Shown: piece by piece, positions 58,565-64,000 of the stretch | Numbering within the stretch: the first letter of the stretch is position 1 | How the letters are laid out: each line of letters begins with the position of its first letter | Source: Calendula officinalis | Lineage: Eukaryota; Streptophyta; Magnoliopsida; Asterales; Asteraceae | Direction: 5' to 3' | Assembly (NCBI GenBank): GCA_963853835.1 | Contig: OY970820.1 | Location: 24,989,873-25,053,872 of the forward strand | DNA: 64,000 nt | Made by a program: the position numbers and the translations under genes | Notes under the pieces: generated by a model | Told to the model about the DNA's origin: nothing | The model's database searches: none | What the model saw: the letters and a program-made list of their open reading frames with translations, nothing else

Positions 58565-58983
58565 ATCAGGGATACCAGGAAGTAGTATTTTGGATAAAAC
58601 AGTTTAAGTTGGTCTTCTGGTAGTATCTTGGGATGTGGAGGAAGTGTACATTCATCTACCTCAAACCAATTCACATTATCATCAATGTCAGGTATGATAA
58701 GTGGTTGATCAGGTGTTGGAGGTTTGGATATGATGACATGTTTTTCTCTTTCAATTAACTCAGGAAGTTGCAGTTCTTCCTCTTCAGTAGTAACCAAAGT
58801 AGTTACTACTGGTGTGACTTCAGGAGTTACTACTGATAGGTCATCAGTAGTATTTGTTGCTTTTACTTCCTCTTCCTGACTTACTACTGCTATTATATCA
58901 GTAGTAGGAGTTACTACTGATGTTTCTTTTTCACATTGTTCTTCCATGGGAGCAGTAGTCATTGGCTCATCATCAACAACCAT
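58561..58983 (-). pseudogene. Extra ORF of old copia, acidic Thr/Val-rich part
   Basis: 140 codons rich in Glu, Thr and Val (VVTPEVTPVVTTLVTTEEEE). The DNA behind these repeats is TACTACTG/CAGTAGTA in both orientations. It is in frame with the piece ending at 58987 across one TAA, and out of frame with the following piece. Confidence 0.55.
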
Positions 58984-58986
58984 CTT

Positions 58987-59490
58987 TTATGTGTCTTCAT
59001 CAACAGTTGTTTCTTTTAGATTTAGGAGAGAGGATGCTGCTGCTGCAATTGAATCATCAATCATACTCTGAATGTTGTCCTTCTCCCCCTTAGTGAGCTC
59101 AACTGGTGGAGCCTCACTATCATCAATCTTCTTTTTCAATCTTCTTATAATCTTTGTTTGTTGATGAAGCATGTGCTCATATAACCTCATTCTTTTGTTG
59201 ATGGTGTTCATGTGCCTTTTCATTGCAGCCATTGTTTTTCCCTGATTTGTGAGATAATTAAGACAATCTTGTACAGTGGATTCAAGAGAATCCACTTTAT
59301 CCGTCAATTGTTTGGTTTTAATACTGCCCTCACTCCATCTAGCAAGATCATCGGGCTCACTAACAGGTACATTGGTTTGAAGGTTTTCCATCCTTTCCAT
59401 CAATTCCACAGATCTGCCCTCATCACTTCTTGGTGATTCATTGGGTCTTTTAGACATCCTCTTCTTCCTAGAAGAAGCAGAGATGCCCCC
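58987..59490 (-). pseudogene. Extra ORF of old copia, middle coiled-coil part
   Basis: It opens directly at the solo-LTR insertion site (59490), with basic codons then MSKRPNESPRSDEGRS. A long heptad-like region follows (MERMENLQTN, LTDKVDSLESTVQDCLNYL, MRLYEHMLHQQTKIIRRLKK). A stop at 58987 ends the piece. Confidence 0.55.
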
Positions 59491-61767
59491 TGTAACATAC
59501 GTGTTTTATTTTGAGAGTTGGAAATTTTTAAGATTGATAATAACTGGTAAATGATAAGGTAATAAGTTTTGTTAGATGGAAGTATTGTTAAAAATCTGTG
59601 TTTTGGGTAATTGATTAAATGGGATAAGTTAAAATGGGAGAAAAGCTGAAAATTGCAGCATTCTGGGTAGATAGCGGCGCTATCCATAGATAGCGGCGCT
59701 ATCTTGGGCAAATTTGGAACAGCAACTCGAAATAGCTAAGGGGAAAACGCGAAAAATTTAGAGATAGCGGCGCTATCTCTGGAAATAGCGGCGCTATTTA
59801 GCGCGGGGTCGAGATAGCGGCGCTATCTTGGGCAGATAGCGGCGCTATCTTGTGCAGATTAGACATAAAATCCGGATTTTTCCCCATTTCAGCTCATTTT
59901 CCTTCTTCTTACGGTTTGGTACGATCTTCAGGCGATTTTGTTGAATCAAGGACGAATTTTGGTGCAAATCTAAGGGGTTTTCATCATAAGTTCAAGCTAT
60001 AAAGGTATTATGCTTAGTTTTTGTTCATGCATGTATTAAATTGGGTAAAAAATTTGGGTGGAATGTTGAACCTTAGGTTAGGGTTTGGATCACAAATCTG
60101 AAATTGATGTTGTATGTTAACATATCAAGTATCTAGCTATGAGATTCGTAGTTTTAATGTGATTATGCACAATTTTAGATAGATTGATGGTCTAGGGTTT
60201 GGTTCATCATCAATTTGGGGGAAATTGGTGATTAGGGTTTATTCTAGTTGTGATTATGGATTAGAATATTGAATGAGATGTGTATAATTATGATAGGTAA
60301 TCAATTGGAAGATTGTGGTGATTACATAGATCGGTGACATTGGAATTGTGGTTAAAGGAGTTCGTGGCTTGTGTTGGAAATTGCTTATCCCAGGTGAGTT
60401 CATCTATGTACAACTGTATACTAGTAGTTATATATTTAAATGCTACGTGTTTAATTGTTATTTGGTTTATTATTCTCACATATGCGATGCCTAGAACATT
60501 GAATTGGTAATTCTAGTGATTTGACTGTAATATGATTAAATGAAGTTTGACTCATTAATAGACTTTTGCTATGTGTATTGACTTGTAAGAATATAGTGAT
60601 TATTTGTAGTATGCCTTGTATATAATCTTTTGATGGATGTCTTGATTGATGGAATATCCTTGAAGTGTCTCACTTGATATCGATTCATGTCGTATAAATT
60701 CCTTGTGTTACGTCTCGGTTGGATTGCTCTAGTATGAGATGCATTTTTATTGATTCGGGTTGTGATAATCATATTGTTCCGGTCTCGTGGAGTCATCGTG
60801 GTTATTGTTTCGTTTGATATCGAATATGAGTTACCCGTACGAATTCCTTGAGAGATAATTTCGTTTCGTGAGGACCCACGGCGGCTTGAGTATTACTTTG
60901 TGTAATATGTTGAGCGGTGGACGCGGGAGTACCTGGCGGAGGAGTGGTATGGACCGTGGTGGTGAAGCTGGATCATGGACTCGGTTAGGGGTGCCTTGAT
61001 CACCTTCATCGGCCTCATTCCCTAATGGCCTAAAGGGGAATGACGCACTTTGATTCGTTTGGATGGTATTGAGATCTCATTGGTTCATGATGCGGTATTG
61101 TCTATCGGTTCCGGTGGTTAAGTGATGATTCTCGTGGAGTGTTGATTCGGTGATTGGTTCTCAATTGTGTTTATTATCTTGCAAACTCTTGTTGATTCTT
61201 GCGATATAGTTGTATTCTCAATGTCAGTCATTCAGTGATTCTTGTTGATCCCGGATAAGCGTTGATACTCGGCTATGACGGATTCTCGGTAAATCTCATG
61301 TTAAGTTGTAAAGCTTCTCGGTCAGTTATGCATTGCTGTGTACTTGCTATAATATGAATTACTTAAATAGTTTTATACCATTTTATATGTTATTATTTCT
61401 TTGTTTTGTATATAATGCTAGTATTATTTTGTACTTTATGAACTCACTAAGCTCGTTGTAGCTTACCCGTTTAGTGGACTAACTTTTTACAGGAAAAGAT
61501 AAGAGTAAGCATATAAGATCTTGAAGTTGATCGGAGGCTTAGAGGTTATACTCCGGGCATATATTTAGGTATGTGGGAGTTGGGTAGTTTTGTATTCCAA
61601 TTATGTAGTTAGTTGGTTTGTATCCATAGTCTTTGTTGGCAGTGAGATCTTGGCCCGTTTGTTGTATTTTGTATAGTTGTTATCTGTTTAGAATGGTTAA
61701 TTGTAATTAGATAGTTATTAGAAAGTTGTTCATTTTGATTGGTGGGATTTCTTGGCCGGTCGTTACA
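59491..61767 (+). mobile_element. Gypsy-type solo LTR (2277 bp) inside the extra ORF
   Basis: It runs TGTAACATACG to CCGGTCGTTACA with C5 on the left and C6 on the right, consistent with a 5 bp CCCCC target duplication. Its order (palindrome cluster, leader-like part, pyrimidine-rich end) matches the plus orientation of the other gypsy LTRs in the window. No internal region follows. Coding sequence of the old copia resumes on both sides. Confidence 0.75.
59668..59855. repeat. Six GATAGCGGCGCTATC near-palindromes
   Basis: GATAGC and GCTATC arms around GGC occur six times (one variant AATAGC...GCTATT) in 190 bases, some with the linker TTGGGCA. The core GCGGCGC is the same as in the palindromes of the gypsy LTR at 5452. 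Confidence 0.88.
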
Positions 61768-62260
61768 CCCCCCTTGTGGTTTCTTGGCACCGGGGTCCTT
61801 TAAGTAATTCCTCAAAGGAGTCATCACTTAAAGTTGCCGAGGTCTGGGTCTTAGTGATGTTTTCACTGTCCTATGCACCCACCTTTGGTGCATAAGTAGT
61901 GAAAGCCCTCGCCTCATGTCCTCTCTCCTCCTTGGAGGACAACTCTTTGAGTCTGGGGTGTGACTCGATTTGTCCCCTGGTGTCCTTGAAAGATGTTTTC
62001 TTTCTTTTATAGATTGTGGATATATTTTTGGTTAAATTAGGTAGGTCTTCCACAGAGTGAAGAGTAGCACTCTGAGGATTTATTTCAAGTTCCTGGGACA
62101 CATTCAGGACTTCTATATTTGTAGGTGATTGAGTGACTATTTGGGGTGGTGTTTGGGCTGTATTTGGGGGTGATGGAGTGGGTTGAGGTTCAATTTGGGT
62201 TGTATCTATGATTGAACCCTCTCCAATTTGTGTTTGATCTTTGATCATATTAGGAAACAA
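61768..62260 (-). pseudogene. Extra ORF of old copia, Pro/Thr-rich part
   Basis: 129 codons (ORF 61871-62260) rich in Pro, Gln and Thr (IEPQPTPSPPNTAQTPPQIV) followed by a basic part (YKRKKTSFKD). Downstream of its stop another frame stays open up to the solo-LTR junction at 61767. A stop near 62286-62288 separates it from the upstream domain. Confidence 0.5.
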
Positions 62261-62396
62261 AGGGGTTTCCTTGCCCGAAAATTTAAATTATTTTCTCATA
62301 TTTGAGAAAACTTTCTTGTTCAACTCAGGAATGATAAAAATATTTTTGGGAGTTGACAAGTTTTGTAATTCACAGTTTATGATATGTTGGAGAAAT

Positions 62397-63008
62397 CTAG
62401 GATACATTTAAAAATTTTGAGGAACTAAGATTTCCCAACATACCTTCAAAAATCATGTATGAAAAGTTAAATACTTGGTCTGTGCATAAACAGACAACAG
62501 CAGAGGCTATTACCTTATTAAACTCATTCCAAGTACTTCGTTTTGGAGAAATACAATGCTGAATTGTATGTACAAGAAATTTCCATTGTGGGGAGAGAAG
62601 ACCTTTTTGAAAAGTTACTATATTAAGACTTCCCTCATATCCCATTTTATTTAAAGTTTCAGCAATGAATTCCTTAGGGAGTGTAAACATACCTGCGTCA
62701 TCGTCAAGTTGTAGATGGTGTCTAATGGATTGCTCAGTGATCGTGATCGTCTTTCCATCCACCGATGATTTTATCATAGGTGCAGTTGCACCTTCTGTTC
62801 TTTCAGCATTGGTCCAAAAATCCACCAAGTGTTGTTGGTACGCTTTCGGTTTCACAGTTAACGCGAACTTAATGTATGAGTTCTTTAAAAATTGAACGAT
62901 TGGTCGAAAGTCTTTAGTACCGTCTGGATTGCGTAAAAACGCACACATATTATGGAATTCTGAATATTTGAGATCGGTTTGAACATTGAGAGATTGTAGA
63001 GTTGCCAT
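62397..63008 (-). pseudogene. Extra ORF of old copia, N-terminal conserved domain
   Basis: 203 codons from MATLQSLNVQTDLKYSEFHN. Family-like patterns are KFALTVKPKAYQQHLVDFWT, ITITEQSIRHHLQLDD, GLLSPQWKFLVHTIQHCISP and TWNEFNKVIASAVVCL. From memory, this domain is very common in daisy-family predicted proteins, where it is often mislabelled synaptobrevin/longin-like, and similar pieces are called putative plant transposon protein. It lies downstream of copia pol, so it is the first part of the env-position ORF. The frame ends early at 62397 because of a likely one-A change near 62403-62405; the next frame continues with sensible residues. Confidence 0.65.
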
Positions 63009-63239
63009 TGTTGTTGATTTGAGAGAAACTATTGAGAATTTTGTTACTGATGAAGGGTTTTTGATCGAAAGCTAGGGTTTATCGAGAGGATTTTAGTGAA
63101 TCGAAGTAAAGATAATGCTAAACTAATCGACTGCCGCCTTTTATATCTTTCGATTTAACCTGCAAAAAGACTGAAATGCCCTTCGAATCATAACATAACG
63201 GTTATTTTCACGGGGGTTAGTTTGGTAATTGTGATTCTG

Positions 63240-63505
63240 AAAGACCAGTAGTAAATATGACATCAGTAATAAAACGTCAGTAGTATCTATGAACATCAGT
63301 AGTGACTAAGGATTTTGACATCAGTAGTAACTATAGACATCAGTAGTAACCACCAACACACAAGACCAGTAGTATATGTGAATACCAGTAGAACTGACTT
63401 ACCAGTAGTATTTATGTAAACCTAATACACACCAGTAGTAATTAACTACCAGTAGTATTTTGTGCACATGCCTACAACCAGTAATACAGATCTACCAGTA
63501 GTAAA
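63240..63505. repeat. CAGTAGTA motif cluster between pol and extra ORF
   Basis: Nine exact CAGTAGTA plus four near variants occur in about 260 bases, mostly in the contexts ACATCAGTAGTA and ACCAGTAGTA. Spacing is irregular. Confidence 0.8.
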
Positions 63506-63566
63506 CCACTTAAACAAATAAATAACATTTTACAACAAAACTTTACACATGATTTTAAGTGAGATT

Positions 63567-64000
63567 TTAATTTATCAAAATCATTCCAATACTGCTAACC
63601 AAGAAGTTGAATCTTCCTACATCAAATGCTTTTGTAAAAAGATCTGCTAATTGGTCATCAGTATGGATTTTAACCACTTTGATTAATTTCTTTTCATTGC
63701 AATCTCTTATAAAATGAAATCTTATTTCAATGTGTTTAGTTTTAGAGTGTTTTACCGGATTGTTCACAATACTAATAGCACTTTGATTATCAATAAAAAT
63801 AGGAGTTTTAAGGATAGATATACCAAAGTCTAGAAGCTGGTTTTGAATCCAGAGTACTTGAGCACAACAAGCAGATGCAGCTACATATTCTGCTTCAGCA
63901 GTTGATGTTGATACATTTGTTTGCTTCTTACATTGTCATGACACCAGTCTTGATCCAAAGAATTGGCATCCACCAGTAGTGGACTTTCTATCTTGACATT
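63567..64000 (-). pseudogene. C-terminal RNase H end of old copia pol (partial)
   Basis: The minus strand reads the copia RNase H tail: STSTAEAEYVAASACCAQVL, DNQSAISIVNNPVKHSKTKH, IEIRFHFIRDCNEKK, IHTDDQLADLFTKAFDVGRF, ending at the stop at 63567. A one- or two-base frame break lies near 63938-63945, and the remainder of pol is outside the window. This fixes the orientation and copia identity of the element that owns the extra ORF. Confidence 0.85.

Noticed and set aside
63240..63505. Regular-looking short repeats that could suggest a CRISPR array
   Set aside because: The repeated unit is only 8-11 bases, spacing is irregular, and it lies inside a plant copia element that repeats the motif elsewhere.

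Overview
The window is plant nuclear DNA: AT-rich, GT-AG introns, and dense LTR retrotransposons, MITEs, Harbinger, Mutator and Helitron elements. The style of the retroelements (a copia pol with a long extra ORF behind it, and gypsy LTRs opening with TGTAACGACC) and of the Harbinger ORF1 protein suggests the daisy family (Asteraceae). That assignment is from memory of family style and was not tested by a search. Only three ordinary host genes are visible: an F-box gene (29781-31070), a receptor-like pseudokinase with one long intron (32467-36595, minus) and a three-exon HAD acid phosphatase (41705-43175, minus).

Region 1 (1-22800) is a direct tandem duplication of an 11,991 bp unit. Each unit carries a Ty3/gypsy chromovirus with a broken gag-pol, a 2.5 kb host-derived segment holding exon scraps of three unrelated genes (SPT5-like, casein-kinase-1-like, malonate-CoA-ligase-like), and a second gypsy-type LTR. 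Both breakpoints lie inside LTRs, with a 3 bp AAC microhomology, and the junction at 10809/10810 fuses two different LTRs. I noticed only two base differences between the units, whereas the gypsy LTRs differ at 11 of 399 aligned bases. The element is therefore clearly older than the duplication.

Region 2 (22801-29780) completes a solo LTR (21590-23731, TSD ATTCT). It then holds hAT-like relics and a three-level nest: a Tourist-like element (26889-29513, TSD TAA) contains a MULE (27119-29185), which contains a copia-type solo LTR (27927-28896, TSD TAAGT).

Region 3 (29781-48708) holds the three host genes, each closely associated with mobile DNA. A Harbinger ORF1 pseudogene sits inside the pseudokinase intron on the other strand. 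A Harbinger transposase pseudogene lies 4 kb away. There are also a short Helitron, a SINE and a MULE end in the acid phosphatase introns, and two MITEs. One acid phosphatase intron is GC-AG.

Region 4 (48709-64000) is another nest. An old minus-strand copia (SIRE-like layout: pol end, a very long extra ORF, polypurine tract, LTR) has been hit twice. A young copia with one intact 1335-codon polyprotein and 659 bp near-identical LTRs (49302-57227) landed in its 3' LTR with an 8 bp target duplication. A gypsy-type solo LTR (59491-61767) landed in its extra ORF. The old element carries dense CAGTAGTA motifs in the LTR, in the pol-to-ORF spacer and inside the extra ORF.
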